Part shown: one piece after another, positions 54,353-63,490 of the stretch
How positions within the stretch are numbered: the first letter of the stretch is position 1
Layout of the letters: every line of letters begins with the position of its first letter
Origin: Rhodospirillales bacterium
Lineage (GTDB): Bacteria > Pseudomonadota > Alphaproteobacteria > Rhodospirillales > Defluviicoccaceae
Reading direction: 5' to 3'
NCBI GenBank assembly: GCA_016710335.1
Contig: JADJXQ010000008.1
Location: 72,067-136,066 of the forward strand
Length of the DNA stretch: 64,000 nucleotides
Notes under the pieces: generated by a model
What the model was told of the DNA's origin: nothing
Seen by the model: only the letters and a program-made list of their open reading frames with translations
The model's database searches: none
Position numbers and translations under genes: made by a program

Positions 54353-55078
54353 TCAGCCGCAGGAGCGTTCCGCTTCAATCAACGCGATCATCGACGGCTG
54401 GTCCGGGCGACCGGCTGTCGTCAGACGGCGCCATTTCAGCGCCGCCGCGGACGCCGCGACCGCGGAGCTGAGGCAGAATGCGGTGAGCCTGCTGCAGCGG
54501 TCCGCAAGACCAGATCTTTCAACGATGCGGCCGAAGATCCGGGCGGTGCGCGGCGAATACAGCAGCACGCCCTGCAGTCCGCCGTCGCGCAGCGCCCTTT
54601 CGCCCGCTTCGGACATACGTTCTGTAGGCCTTGCGTCATACAGCACCGCGCGCCGGTACGTAAATCCGGCGGGCTGCAGCGCCCCGCCGAGATCGCCGGC
54701 AACCGTGCTGGACGCCACGTGCAGCAGCGCGCCGCCTGATGGATCGAGGCGGCGGCGTATCAGTTCGGCCAAAGATTCCACGTCGCCGCCGGCAGCATCG
54801 ACAGTCGTAAACCCAACATCGCGGGCCGCCTGGGCGGTCGCGTCGCCAACCGCGAATACCGGCATCGTCTGCGGCGGCGCCCGCCGCGCGAGGGCACGAA
54901 CGCCATTGGCGCTGGTGACAAGCAGCGCCTGCACGCCGTCCAGCGTTGGCGGCGGGCCGTCAAGCATGACAATGCGCAGCATCGGCTCGACGATCGACTC
55001 CACCCCCATCCCGGCGAGGGCATCGGCGAGTGGCCCGGCGTCCGCTTCCGGCCGGGTGATCATCAGGCGCATGGTCAC
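54353..55078 (-). CDS. hemD: Uroporphyrinogen-III synthase
   Basis: Closes the tetrapyrrole ring with D-ring inversion, 241 residues. LMITRPEADAGPLADAL at the N terminus, LLVTSANGVRALAR near residue 55 and LLYSPRTARIFGRIV near 172 match the two-lobed HemD fold. Sequence conservation in the family is low, but the place after hemC is standard. Start is GTG 55078, overlapping the hemC stop (GTGA), or ATG 55072. Confidence 0.88.
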   Translation of the reverse strand: MTMRLMITRPEADAGPLADALAGMGVESIVEPMLRIVMLDGPPPTLDGVQALLVTSANGVRALARRAPPQTMPVFAVGDATAQAARDVGFTTVDAAGGDVESLAELIRRRLDPSGGALLHVASSTVAGDLGGALQPAGFTYRRAVLYDARPTERMSEAGERALRDGGLQGVLLYSPRTARIFGRIVERSGLADRCSRLTAFCLSSAVAASAAALKWRRLTTAGRPDQPSMIALIEAERSCG

Positions 55079-56007
55079 AAGAACCCGGGTCCGGCGCGCC
55101 GGCGCAATTCGGCGCCAAGCTCATCGCCCAGCGCCGCCGCTTCGTGACCGGAACCGCGCCGTTCCGCTTCGATCACGCAACTGCCGTCCGGCCGCGCCAC
55201 AAGGCCGCGAAGGTGCAGGTCGTCTCCGCCGTCGCCGCCGAGGGTGGCCAGTCCGGCGATCGGCGTACGGCACGAACCGTCCAGCGCCGCCAGCATCGCC
55301 CGCTCGGCATCGACCGTCGTGAAGGTCGGCGGGTGGTTGAGTTCGGCGAGGCGCAGCAGGGTCGGCGTATCGTCGGCACGGCAGGTGATGCCGATGGCGC
55401 CCTGACCGACCGCCGGCAGCATGTCGTCGTCGGACATCACGGCCGTCGCCGCGTCGGCCATGCCGAGCCGCTTGAGCCCGGCCAGGGCCAACAGCGTAGC
55501 GTCGACGTCGCCGGCCACCAGTTTGCGGAGCCGAGTCTGCACATTGCCGCGGAAAGTGACCACCTTGAGATCCGGGCGGCGGTGCAGGATCTGCGCCTGG
55601 CGGCGCAACGAGGCGGTGCCGACGACGGCCCCCGGCGGCACTCGCGACAGATCGCCATGGGCGGGCGCGATCAAGGCATCGCGCGGATCTTCCCGCGGCA
55701 GCGTGCAGACGAAGCGGATCCCGCCTGGCATTCGTGTCGGCAAGTCCTTGACCGAATGAACAGCGAGGTCGATGGTGCCGGCCAGCAAGGCGTCGTCGAT
55801 CTCCTTGGTGAACAGCCCCTTGCCGCCCACATCCGCGAGCGCGCGGTCGAGGATGCGATCGCCGCTGGTGGTGATCACCACCACGGCCACTGCGGCATGC
55901 GCCGCCAACTCCGGATCGCAGCGCGCCAGTGCGGCGCGCACGGCTTCGGTCTGAGCCAACGCGAGGGGACTGCCGCGCGTCCCGATGCGCAATGCTGGCA
56001 AGGCCAT
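55075..56007 (-). CDS. hemC: Porphobilinogen deaminase (hydroxymethylbilane synthase)
   Basis: Polymerises four porphobilinogens, 310 residues. RIGTRGSPLALAQTEAVRAA is the family start; GKGLFTKEIDDALLAGTIDL and AVHSVKDLPTRMPGG carry the catalytic Asp region. The Cys in GSCRTPIAGLA near residue 244 holds the dipyrromethane cofactor. ATG at 56007 fits the conserved start; it is divergent from tsaD with 106 bases between, as in many alphaproteobacteria. Confidence 0.96.
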   Translation of the reverse strand: MALPALRIGTRGSPLALAQTEAVRAALARCDPELAAHAAVAVVVITTSGDRILDRALADVGGKGLFTKEIDDALLAGTIDLAVHSVKDLPTRMPGGIRFVCTLPREDPRDALIAPAHGDLSRVPPGAVVGTASLRRQAQILHRRPDLKVVTFRGNVQTRLRKLVAGDVDATLLALAGLKRLGMADAATAVMSDDDMLPAVGQGAIGITCRADDTPTLLRLAELNHPPTFTTVDAERAMLAALDGSCRTPIAGLATLGGDGGDDLHLRGLVARPDGSCVIEAERRGSGHEAAALGDELGAELRRRAGPGFL

Positions 56008-56113
56008 GAGTGTTGATGTCCACTTTTGAAGATCGTGTGAAGTTCGTGCCGGCCCATCCTGCCCCGAACATGCCGCATCCGACAATGGCCGCGGCGCATC
56101 CGTCAAATCCGCG

Positions 56114-57157
56114 ATGATCGTCCTTGGCATCGAGACCAGTTGCGACGAGACGGCGGTGGCGGTGGTTGCGGCCGACCGCCGGATCCTCTCGGAGCGCATC
56201 CATTCGCAGATCGAGTCCCACCGGCCGTTCGGCGGCGTCGTGCCGGAAGTTGCCGCGCGGGCCCATCTCGACGTTCTCGATGGCCTGATCCGCGACACCA
56301 TGGCCGAGGCCGGCCTCGGCTTCGCGCATTTGGACGGTGTCGCAGCCACGGCCGGTCCCGGACTGATGGGCGGGCTGATCGTCGGCGTAATGACGGCCAA
56401 GGCTATCGCCGCCGTGCACAACCTGCCGTTTCTCGCCGTTAATCATCTGGAAGGCCACGCGCTCACGGCGCGGCTGACCGACGATCTCAGGTTCCCCTAC
56501 CTGTTGCTGCTGGTGTCCGGCGGGCACTGCCAGTTGCTGACGGTCGAGGACGTCGGGCGCTATCGGCGTCTGGGCACGACCTTGGACGACGCCTTGGGCG
56601 AGGCTTTCGACAAGGTGGCACGGGTGCTGGGCCTGGGCTATCCCGGCGGCCCGGCAGTGGAGCAGGCCGCGCGCGCCGGAGATCCCGATCGGTTCCCGCT
56701 GCCGCGGCCGATGAAGGGGCGCCCCCACTGCCACTTCTCGTTTTCCGGGCTGAAAACCGCCGTCATCCACACAGTCAATGCGCTGCCGGCAGAGCCGCTG
56801 CAGGATTGCGACGTGGCCGACCTGTGTGCGTCGTTTCAGGCTGCGGCCGCAGACGCCGTCGTCGATCGCACATCGCGTGCGGTGCGCGCGTCCGGCGCGC
56901 AGACCCTGGTCATCGCAGGCGGCGTCGCCGCCAACACGGAGCTGCGCCGCCAACTCCAGCACCTCGCGTCCAGGACGGGCATCCGCCTCGTGGTGCCACC
57001 GCTCCGTCTCTGCACCGACAACGGCACGATGATCGCTTGGGCGGGGCTGGAGCGCCTGCGCCTCGGTCTGATCGACTCCCTCGACATCGCGCCGCGCCCC
57101 CGCTGGCCCCTCGACCCCAACGCTCCGCCGGTCGCTTTCGCCGGCGTCAAGGCGTAG
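56114..57157 (+). CDS. tsaD: tRNA N6-adenosine threonylcarbamoyltransferase TsaD
   Basis: Makes t6A37 in ANN-decoding tRNAs, 347 residues. VLGIETSCDETAVAVV at the start, the metal-binding HLEGHALTARL near residue 112, and GVAANTELRRQL near 277 are diagnostic of the Kae1/TsaD ASKHA fold. ATG at 56114. Single transcription unit running toward the tRNA gene. Confidence 0.96.
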   Translation: MIVLGIETSCDETAVAVVAADRRILSERIHSQIESHRPFGGVVPEVAARAHLDVLDGLIRDTMAEAGLGFAHLDGVAATAGPGLMGGLIVGVMTAKAIAAVHNLPFLAVNHLEGHALTARLTDDLRFPYLLLLVSGGHCQLLTVEDVGRYRRLGTTLDDALGEAFDKVARVLGLGYPGGPAVEQAARAGDPDRFPLPRPMKGRPHCHFSFSGLKTAVIHTVNALPAEPLQDCDVADLCASFQAAAADAVVDRTSRAVRASGAQTLVIAGGVAANTELRRQLQHLASRTGIRLVVPPLRLCTDNGTMIAWAGLERLRLGLIDSLDIAPRPRWPLDPNAPPVAFAGVKA

Positions 57158-57318
57158 CGCCGCAAGCGTATCCGACGCGCTGCGTCGATGTCGTCAAGGG
57201 CGCCTCTGATAAATTGCGGCGAGCACGAAGCGCATCAAACCGGCGCATGGTTTGCCTCACGCAACGCACCGCGTCATGACAGCCGCGGCTGCCGTATGAT
57301 AGTCTCGCGCTCGGATGA

Positions 57319-57393
57319 GCGCCCGTAGCTCAGAGGATAGAGCACAGGATTCCTAATCCTGGGGTCGCAGGTTCAGATCTACCGGGCGCGCCA
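57319..57393 (+). tRNA. tRNA-Arg (anticodon CCT), T arm abnormal
   Basis: Acceptor GCGCCCG pairs perfectly with CGGGCGC (57383-57389), D stem GCTC/GAGC is intact, and the anticodon stem CAGGA/TCCTG encloses TTCCTAA with anticodon CCT; CCA is encoded (57391-57393). The T arm is wrong: GCAGG should be followed by a 7-base loop and CCTGC, but the sequence gives TTCAGAT and CTAC, leaving mismatches and one base too few. Either a damaged tRNA, an att-site scar at the prophage border, or a consensus error. It may not be functional. Confidence 0.8.
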
Positions 57394-57593
57394 ATAAAAT
57401 CAGAGCTTTAGGGCAAACAAAGGCGGCAGCGGCGGAAGCAAAACGCTTCAGGGTAACAACCGGGGTAATAAGGCGCATCCCGCAGCTCGCCACTCCGGAA
57501 CCGGCGGCGGTCAATGTCGGGGTCGTCGAAGGTGGCGGGCCGCTTGCCCCGAAGCCTGCGCCGCGTCAGCCCGCAGGGGCGGCGAGGGGCGGA

Positions 57594-57758
57594 TCAATCC
57601 GGTTGCCTGCCCGCTTGCTCGCAGGCGGCAAGATACTGTCGCAATGCTCGCCGGATAATCACCGCCATGGGCTCGCCCTCGGCATCAGCCAGCCGCTGTA
57701 GCGCGGCCAGCATCTCGTCGTCGAGCCGAACACCGATGGTCTGCGCCTTCTTGCCCAT
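57594..57758 (-). CDS. Small ribbon-helix-helix DNA-binding protein
   Basis: A 54-residue protein starting MGKKAQTIGVRLDDEMLAAL with EGEPMAVIIRRALRQYLAAC: a beta strand followed by two helices, the CopG/RHH pattern. The ATG at 57758 is taken as the start since the RHH strand begins a few codons later; upstream codons extend to 57830 without family features. It sits between the tRNA and the prophage remnant and could be a phage regulator or antitoxin. No toxin partner is seen. Confidence 0.65.
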   Translation of the reverse strand: MGKKAQTIGVRLDDEMLAALQRLADAEGEPMAVIIRRALRQYLAACEQAGRQPD

Positions 57759-58104
57759 AGCCGCAAGTTGCAACGGCCGGAGCGCTATGCAAAGCAAGAA
57801 TGTGTTGCGCAATGCGCCACGATGTTGCACATTGTTTGGCGTTGAACCTCCTCGAAACCTTCCCGCCGGGGTTCACCAAGCCCCCGGCCCCGGCGGACCT
57901 TTTCGGGCAGCGACAAGGTTGTCGAACGGGTTCACGCCGCGTCTCGGGTTGTGCGGGTTGCGACCCATACGGTACGCCCAGCATGGGCAGTCGATGACAT
58001 CGCCGGATAGCCCGCGGGCCATCCGGCGCACGGCTACGCAATACCGATCTCAAAGAATCTTCAGCGACACCCCACGCGGATCGTCGGAACGGTCGCAGCA
58101 GAAT
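57759..58104. other. No supported gene
   Basis: 346 bases with only short frames on both strands and none with recognisable motifs. It lies between the RHH gene and the next prophage remnant. I see no repeat, RNA gene or terminator here. Confidence 0.5.
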
Positions 58105-58305
58105 TCATTCTGGACACAACGGCGGCGGCGGACGCACGCGGATGCCCCGACAGCGACAACAACGCCGCCGGATAGCACAGACAGAGGTTTTTCCCGCGAC
58201 CCGGACGCCATTCTCGGTGATGGTGAGTTCATCAACCCAGTCGGCATTCTCGGGCCGGTAGCCGTACGGCGTCATCGTTCCGCGACCCGCGACGGCGCGA
58301 ACCAT
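58105..58305 (-). CDS. Short hypothetical protein in prophage remnant
   Basis: Open frame of 66 codons; MTPYGYRPENADWVDELTIT near its start looks coding, while the last third is Arg/Cys-rich and less natural, perhaps after a frameshift. Follows the nuclease-like remnant by ten bases in the same direction. Not recognised. Confidence 0.3.
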   Translation of the reverse strand: MVRAVAGRGTMTPYGYRPENADWVDELTITENGVRVAGKTSVCAIRRRCCRCRGIRVRPPPPLCPE

Positions 58306-58314
58306 CGACGCTCA

Positions 58315-58624
58315 TCAGTGCGTACCACCCATCGCATCAAGCCAGTCGTCCAGCGCCATCACCACCAGCGCCGGCTTCCAGTCCGCGCGAGAGAACCACG
58401 ACCCGGCGTCTCGAAGTGTACCATCCCGGCTGAACCAGCCAGTCATAGGGGCCGGCAACCCGCTCGGCGCTACGCCTCGATAGACCATCCGCGGACATGG
58501 ATATCAGCGCCGGCGTCGCGGATTGATCGGGGCACCTGACACCAGCTCGCCGAAGTGCTCCGACAACAGCCGGCATACCTCGCGCTCGAACGCCCGCGCC
58601 CTTATTGCGCTCGCGGGCGCTCAT
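58315..58624 (-). pseudogene. Phage endonuclease-like gene (PDDEXK type), frameshifted
   Basis: Three frames combine to one roughly 102-residue protein: MSARERNKGAG... and REVCRLLSEHFGELVSGAPI, then GADIHVRGWSIEA, then ERVAGPYDWLVQPGWYTSRR and finally ADWKPALVVMALDDWLDAMG ending at the TGA at 58315. The ADIHVRGWSIE segment fits the D-x(n)-E active site of small phage Holliday-junction resolvase-like nucleases. At least two indels and one stop interrupt it. The start ATG overlaps the end of the gene before it. Confidence 0.5.
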
Positions 58625-58806
58625 GCTCCCGTCCCCGTCACCGCATCTTGCGTTCGACCACACATCACCTCGACGGCAAGCGCCGCGTCGTCGGTGCTCA
58701 TGCCGGACGGCGGTCGCAGGTTCTCACGGTTTATCCACCCGCAGCACCGCGTCAGCAAGCGCGTCTCGCAGCCGTCGGAGCAATAGCGGCCGTTCCTGCC
58801 CGCCAT
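58621..58806 (-). CDS. Small Cys-containing phage protein
   Basis: 61 codons, starting MAGRNGRYCSDGCETRLLTR, with CxxxC and CC pairs that may bind zinc, and MSTDDAALAVEVMCG as a possible second start. Ends in ATGA overlap with the nuclease-like gene. Not recognised; could itself be a fragment. Confidence 0.3.
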   Translation of the reverse strand: MAGRNGRYCSDGCETRLLTRCCGWINRENLRPPSGMSTDDAALAVEVMCGRTQDAVTGTGA

Positions 58807-58932
58807 CGGCTGTCAGCAGGTCATGCGCGTTCGGACCGCCATCCCTCCGGCGGGAATAAGGCTCTTCAACCGCTCCAGATACCACTTGCTGGACGATCCG
58901 GTAGAAGCAGCCCTCGGCAACCTGCGCATCGC

Positions 58933-59398
58933 TCAGCGATGAACGACGGCTTTGACAACATAATCGGCCCCGCGATCCGGCAACTCAACGCCGCTCTCGG
59001 TCATGCCCATGGCCTTGGTGAACAGTTACTGCTCCTCGGTCGTCGGATTGCCGCCCAGGGCGCCAGCCCGAGTTCGTCGGCGATGCCGAACAACGCAGCC
59101 GTCACCACCGCTCCGACACCCTGCCAGCGCAGGCCATCAGGCACATACAACGGGCCGTAGGCCGGAGCCTGCAGCACCCGGCAGCAGGCCCTATAGCCGA
59201 ACGAACCTCGCCATCGTGCAGCACCGCGAACGTCGCGTCAGGTGCCTGTGCCTCCATGACCGCAAGACCGAGGCGACACGGCCAGTCACCTCGTTGGCAG
59301 GACGACGAAACCGGCAACTCGCGCCGGGCGGACAAGCTCGATCGCGCATCGACCAGCGGCGCGGTGGCAATCACCAGGTCGTACACATCAGCCTCCAT
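58933..59398 (-). pseudogene. Phage hypothetical gene, frameshifted
   Basis: Begins with MEADVYDLVIATAPLVDARS at 59398, overlapping the preceding gene's stop, and reads well to VMEAQAPDATFAVLHDGEVR. It then continues in another frame as LYVPDGLRWQGVGAVVTAAL and in a third as FTKAMGMTESGVELPDRGAD before a TGA at 58933. The pieces look like one roughly 155-residue protein. Function unknown. Confidence 0.4.
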
Positions 59399-59963
59399 AC
59401 CGGCGGGTGTACTTCGCGCCATACTGGCCAAGGCCGGACATGACGCCGGGGCGGCCTTGCTCGGCAGGCTTCGCCTCCTCCACCTTCGGGCGGATCAGGT
59501 CCATGACCGGCGACGGCATCGGCATCGGAACACGGGGCGCAACGACCGCAACCGCGGGCGGGACAACCGGAGACGGCATCAGCGGCTTGTTGATCGCAGG
59601 CGGACGCCGTGCGCCGGTGAGAACCGCCGGCAACGTCGAAGACATATCGGACACGCCGCGCGGCACTAGCTGACGGGCGGCGTTGAACCCGCTCCGAAGC
59701 GCCATCAGTCGTGCTCGGGCGGGTTGAGCCCGCCCTGTAGAGAGCCTCCGCCGCGCCGGTCGCCTGCGCACTTCATAGACGCCCGGTCGATCAGGAACCG
59801 CGACCAGCGAGCCGTCCTCAAGGAAGCGCTCGGCCGCACGTGGACGCCGCTTGATCGCGCTGGCTGCCACCTTCAGCTTGGCTTCGTAGTCGGCACCCCA
59901 TGCCCGCCGCAACTCGGCATCGGCATCCGCCGCGGTCCTCGCGCTATCCCTGTACCTGAACAT
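59388..59963 (-). CDS. Phage protein, possibly structural or scaffold related
   Basis: A 191-codon frame. Residues 1-70 (TAADADAELRRAWGADYEAK, then KVAASAIKRRPRAAERFLED) resemble helical phage head-assembly proteins. The C-terminal part from MSSTLPAVLTGARRPPAINK is Pro/Val-rich and could be a separate gene. The ATG overlaps the stop of the coiled-coil gene (TAATG). A small shift may lie between the two halves. Identification is tentative. Confidence 0.45.
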   Translation of the reverse strand: MFRYRDSARTAADADAELRRAWGADYEAKLKVAASAIKRRPRAAERFLEDGSLVAVPDRPGVYEVRRRPARRRLSTGRAQPARARLMALRSGFNAARQLVPRGVSDMSSTLPAVLTGARRPPAINKPLMPSPVVPPAVAVVAPRVPMPMPSPVMDLIRPKVEEAKPAEQGRPGVMSGLGQYGAKYTRRYGG

Positions 59964-60607
59964 TATGCGGCCTCCAGCGGCTCATTGTCGCCGGTCGGCA
60001 TCGGGATGCGCAGCTTGCTGGCTTCGGCAGGCCGCAGTTCATGCGCCTCCCCGTCCTGTCGGAGCCTGGACGGCCAAGCACCTCGTCGGTGACGGCCAAG
60101 CCCCATAGATGAGCCCGGAGCGCCTGCAGCACGGGATGGCGGTAATAGCGGTCAAATCCGCCGAGCAAATCCCGCGGCGTCGCGTTCTCGCCTTCGGAAC
60201 GCCGCAACCCCTGCACCTGTTGCCAGACGTCGCGGATGGCCTGCGACGTCAGCCAGTTCCGCGACCGTCGCCCACATATCGGCGAGCTTGTCGTTATACT
60301 CGGCGACAGGCAGCGATCTCCGCGTTCTTGCCCTCGATCCGCGCCTGACGCTCGGCCAGTTCCTGCGCGCGACGCTCGGTTTCCAGGCGCTTCGATGCCA
60401 GACGCAAGCCGTAGGCGCGGCCCGAAAGCTGATCCAGCCGCTTGCGGAGTTCTTCGTAGTGTTCGGCAGCACCGTCAACGTCGAGCGCCATATCGCTGGC
60501 GGTGGCGTCGCGGAGCGCCTCGACTTCCCCCTGCGCTCGGCCTCAATCTCGGCAAGCTGCCGGCTCAGGTCGGCGATCCGCTCGGCGATAGTCAGTTCGG
60601 TGTTCAT
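59963..60607 (-). pseudogene. Coiled-coil phage protein, frameshifted
   Basis: Starts MNTELTIAERIADLSRQLAE (ATG 60607), continues in another frame as GAAEHYEELRKRLDQLSGRA and RRAQELAERQARIEGKNAEI, returns as AEYNDKLADMWATVAELADV, and ends with FDRYYRHPVLQALRAHLWGL and KLRIPMPTGDNEPLEAA at the TAA 59963-59965. Reading across at least three shifts gives one roughly 210-residue protein with an N-terminal coiled coil; it matches no family I know. Confidence 0.45.
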
Positions 60608-61391
60608 CGCTCCGTGCTCCGGGTCTTGCGCGGTTGATGCGCGGGTTCAGGTTCGGTCGTCGGTTCGTCGTCTGCCGGTTCGGCTGATCTCGACCAGCAG
60701 CGCAACAACGCCTCGAGCAATCTCGCGGGCAGCGCTCGCCAGGCAAGGTCTTGCCGTAGACAGCGCGGCGATCGAGTTCGTAGGCCGCAACTTTTGCCAC
60801 AACGGCGCGCCGATCCGCATCGAGGCGTTCGGCTTCCGGCATGCCAGCCACGATGGCGGCCACGGCCTCAACGCTCACGGCCGCAGGAGGGCGCTGGATC
60901 TCGTTGCCGGCAGGGTCGAACCGGCTCCACAACGCGGCATGAACGACGCCGCCGCGACGTAGTCGGTGCGCCCCAGATTGACGACCAGCGCCGCCGCAGG
61001 AGTCGAGCGCCTCAAGCGATGCGATGCTGAGCGCCAACTCGTCGCACCATGGAATGCGCGCCAACGCGAGACGGAGCGCGGAAGGCAAAGCCCTGATGCG
61101 CGCCGCGGATGTTTATAGCCACCTGCGCCATGACGTGCGGCAGGAAGAACGGCAACGCGTGGGCGTTGATCTCGGTCCCCACCTCGCGGACGGCTTCGAG
61201 GTAGGTTACGGATGAGTCCAGCACGGTCAGATTATCCGATGCGAGCTGGGTCCGGTCACGGTGCGGTGGATCGCGGCGTACGCGAACATAGCCGCGGCGG
61301 CGGCGTTCCGTGGATCGCAGACAGCTCCGCGTCGCCCGGTGATCGGCGGCGGTGGTGGCGCCGGTTCAGCGGCGGTAAGGTCGGTAAGCAT
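60604..61391 (-). pseudogene. Unrecognised phage gene after terL, frameshifted
   Basis: ATG at 61391 is preceded by AAAGAGG and encodes MLTDLTAAEPAPPPPPITGR, then AMFAYAAIHRTVTGPSSHRI. In another frame it goes on as VTYLEAVREVGTEINAHALP and PHVMAQVAINIRGAHQG, then ALARIPWCDELALSIASLEA, and later VEAVAAIVAGMPEAERLDAD. Its end overlaps the start of the coiled-coil gene. Several indels break it. Position right after terL would suit a portal or accessory gene but I do not recognise it. Confidence 0.4.
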
Positions 61392-61433
61392 GGGGCCTCT
61401 TTCAGTTGGGCATCAGCAGGCACGTCGTCCACG

Positions 61434-62875
61434 TCAGGAGCAGCACGATAGCGGAGTAGTCTGGGCTACCGGCTCGGCGAACGTAAGCGCCAGCGCATCA
61501 GCGGTGTCAGGCGACGGCACCGCCGCAGGCGGCAAGGTCCGGCTTCTTTTCGAGGAACACACGGTTTTGCGCATCGAAGCCGTATTCAGGGCCGCACAAA
61601 TCCTCGGCAAGCTCGCGATCATCGGCCGGCAAGCAGCCGCCGGTGCGGATCCAGTCGCGCATATCCGACCACATTTCGCTGCGCTTGTTGCGGAAGCGAT
61701 CCTGCCAGCAGGCCTGACCACCGGCGTTTACGTCCACCGCCCGGAAGCCGAGGGCGCGCCGGGCGATCGACCGCGCCGCCGCCAACGCCAACGCCATCGA
61801 CGAAGACCGTCTGCGGCGAATCTTCGATGATCGCCTCGCCGGCACGTGCGCGGCAAGCTGCTGCGTATCCAGCCCGCGGGCGGGATCTTGACGTCGTTGA
61901 CGCCCTGCCGAGGCGGGATGACGGACTGGGCGTTGCCGTGGCGCGCCACGTCCGCCGATGCGTACAGGTTCGCAGTCCTGCTGCACCGGCTCGCGGCAGC
62001 GGCCTCATCCCCATAGATCCTTCGGGATGAACTGGCTCGATCCGGCGCGGGGGAAGACGCCGCGGACGCTGTACACGCACAAGTCAGATCCTCGCCGTAA
62101 TCCTCGATCCATTCCAACCGATCTGGCGCTGATTGGCTTTTCTGGCGGTGCGGCTGTCGACAGTGCGGGTGATCCACCGATGCTTGAACGCCCGGAAGCA
62201 CTCGCGGACGCCAGCCGGTGGTGCCGGTCAGGTTCTGACCGCCAGCCAAACGGCGCCAGCCGTGGTCATCGCGCCCGATCCGACTTCCCAGACCTCGTCT
62301 GCGACGTTGGGCTTCGTCGAAGACCATCAGCACGTGGGCGTCGTGGGTGCCGGCGAACGCCTCGGCAGAATCGCACTGCTCAAGCTTGGCGTGCGCCACC
62401 CAAGTCTCAGGCACGCTCTTGAGGTGGAAGCGCGTCGCCGAATCCACTCGAACCACTCGCGGTTCGGCGACAATAGATACCGCCCCGAGAGCTCGCGTGC
62501 CCGTCTTCGATGTAATTTGAACGGCGGTGTTGGCGGTCGCCACGGCTGACGGAGTGCGGGCGGGTGCTCGCCAGACCAGAGGATGATCAGGCGACGAGCG
62601 CGGTCTTACCGCCGCTCATGGCCGCTCGTTACACCGCCACCTGCACGGCCTGGGCTTCTGAAGCGCCGTCAGCGGCCCTCAGGCCTCGCCCGGCGTCGTC
62701 AGGATCGCCGCTTGCCAATCGTCGGGCCCGGCGTCCTCGGCCAGCGGCGTGCCTTCCTGCCCCCACAGGAAGGTAAATTAAATGAAACCCAAACGGATCA
62801 AAGTAGAACTTCTTGATTGCGGTGACCAGTAGATTCGGAGCTGCTGCGGCGCGGCGGTCTTGCCAGTGGCGACAT
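61434..62875 (-). pseudogene. Phage terminase large subunit, multiply frameshifted
   Basis: The DNA-packaging ATPase/nuclease is recognisable block by block in shifting frames: AIKKFYFDPFGF and AEDAGPDDWQAAILTT near the start, Walker A-like MSGGKTALVA near 62620, TANTAVQITSKT, FAGTHDAHVLMVFDEA (Walker B with the catalytic Glu), ADEVWEVGSGAMTTAGAVW, FRAFKHRWITRTVDSRTARK, RGVFPRAGSSQFIP, and the nuclease half with DVARHGNAQSV, SPQTVFVDGVGVGG and RSEMWSDMRDWIRTGGCLPA. The order matches a complete roughly 480-residue protein. Indels occur about every 100 bases, yet the blocks are well kept. Confidence 0.75.
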
Positions 62876-63353
62876 CCCGGATGCGCGGTCTGCTCGCGGG
62901 ACTTGGTGAGCGCCTGCGCCAGCCTCGTCGTGCGGTATGACCACGTCGCCGTTGACGTGGTGCCGGCGCCGCCTCAGCACGGTCGAGGCAGTCCGCACAT
63001 GCAGCCGATGGCTTCGCGGGCCCTAATTGCGGCCCGCATCTGTTTTGCTTACAAATCGCCTCGCCCTCAAGGCGTTCGAAATCGCCGATCAGGGAGTCCA
63101 GTGGGGCGGCGTTCCGGCGGCGCCTCGCCTCGCTTTCGCTTACATCGAGCTCAGCGACTACCCAACGATCGCGGTGCAGTAACGCATAGGCCGTGTTTGG
63201 CGTGCTTCGGGCGCATAGCCGGCGGCGCGCACCACAACCTGGCGCCGGACGCCCCGCCGATGATCCGGCGACGGCTTCCTTCTTTTTCGACCACCGCGTC
63301 AGCCCCGCCGCCGGTTGGGCGAGGTCGCCAGGGAAGTGCGTTTCAGTGGCCAA
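62876..63353 (-). pseudogene. Remnant of a phage gene upstream of terL
   Basis: The longest natural-looking stretch, ALLHRDRWVVAELDVSESEA followed by SLIGDFERLEGEAICKQN, lies near 63050-63190; other parts of the same frame are Arg/Pro-rich and probably out of phase. In another frame YRTTRLAQALTKSREQTAHP lies just before terL. A small terminase subunit is expected at this place, but I cannot show that this is one. Confidence 0.3.
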
Positions 63354-63490
63354 TTGTTACCCCTGCGTTACCCGGATGCCGAACATGCCGGGAACAATGA
63401 CACAAGAACGGCGCAAAAGCAAGCATTTGTGGCAGCGGAGCACGTCATTAGTAATCACGTGCTGCCTACTTTCGGACCACCGCGGCGCGT

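Noticed and set aside
57455..57480. Phage attachment repeat pairing GGGGTAATAA here with GGGGTAACAA near 63345
   Set aside because: The match is under ten bases and not exact; too short to claim an att pair.
61000..61220. Resemblance of the post-terL gene to a beta-ketoacyl synthase
   Set aside because: The likeness is limited to one short hydrophobic stretch; no catalytic Cys or His motifs follow, and the phage context argues against it.
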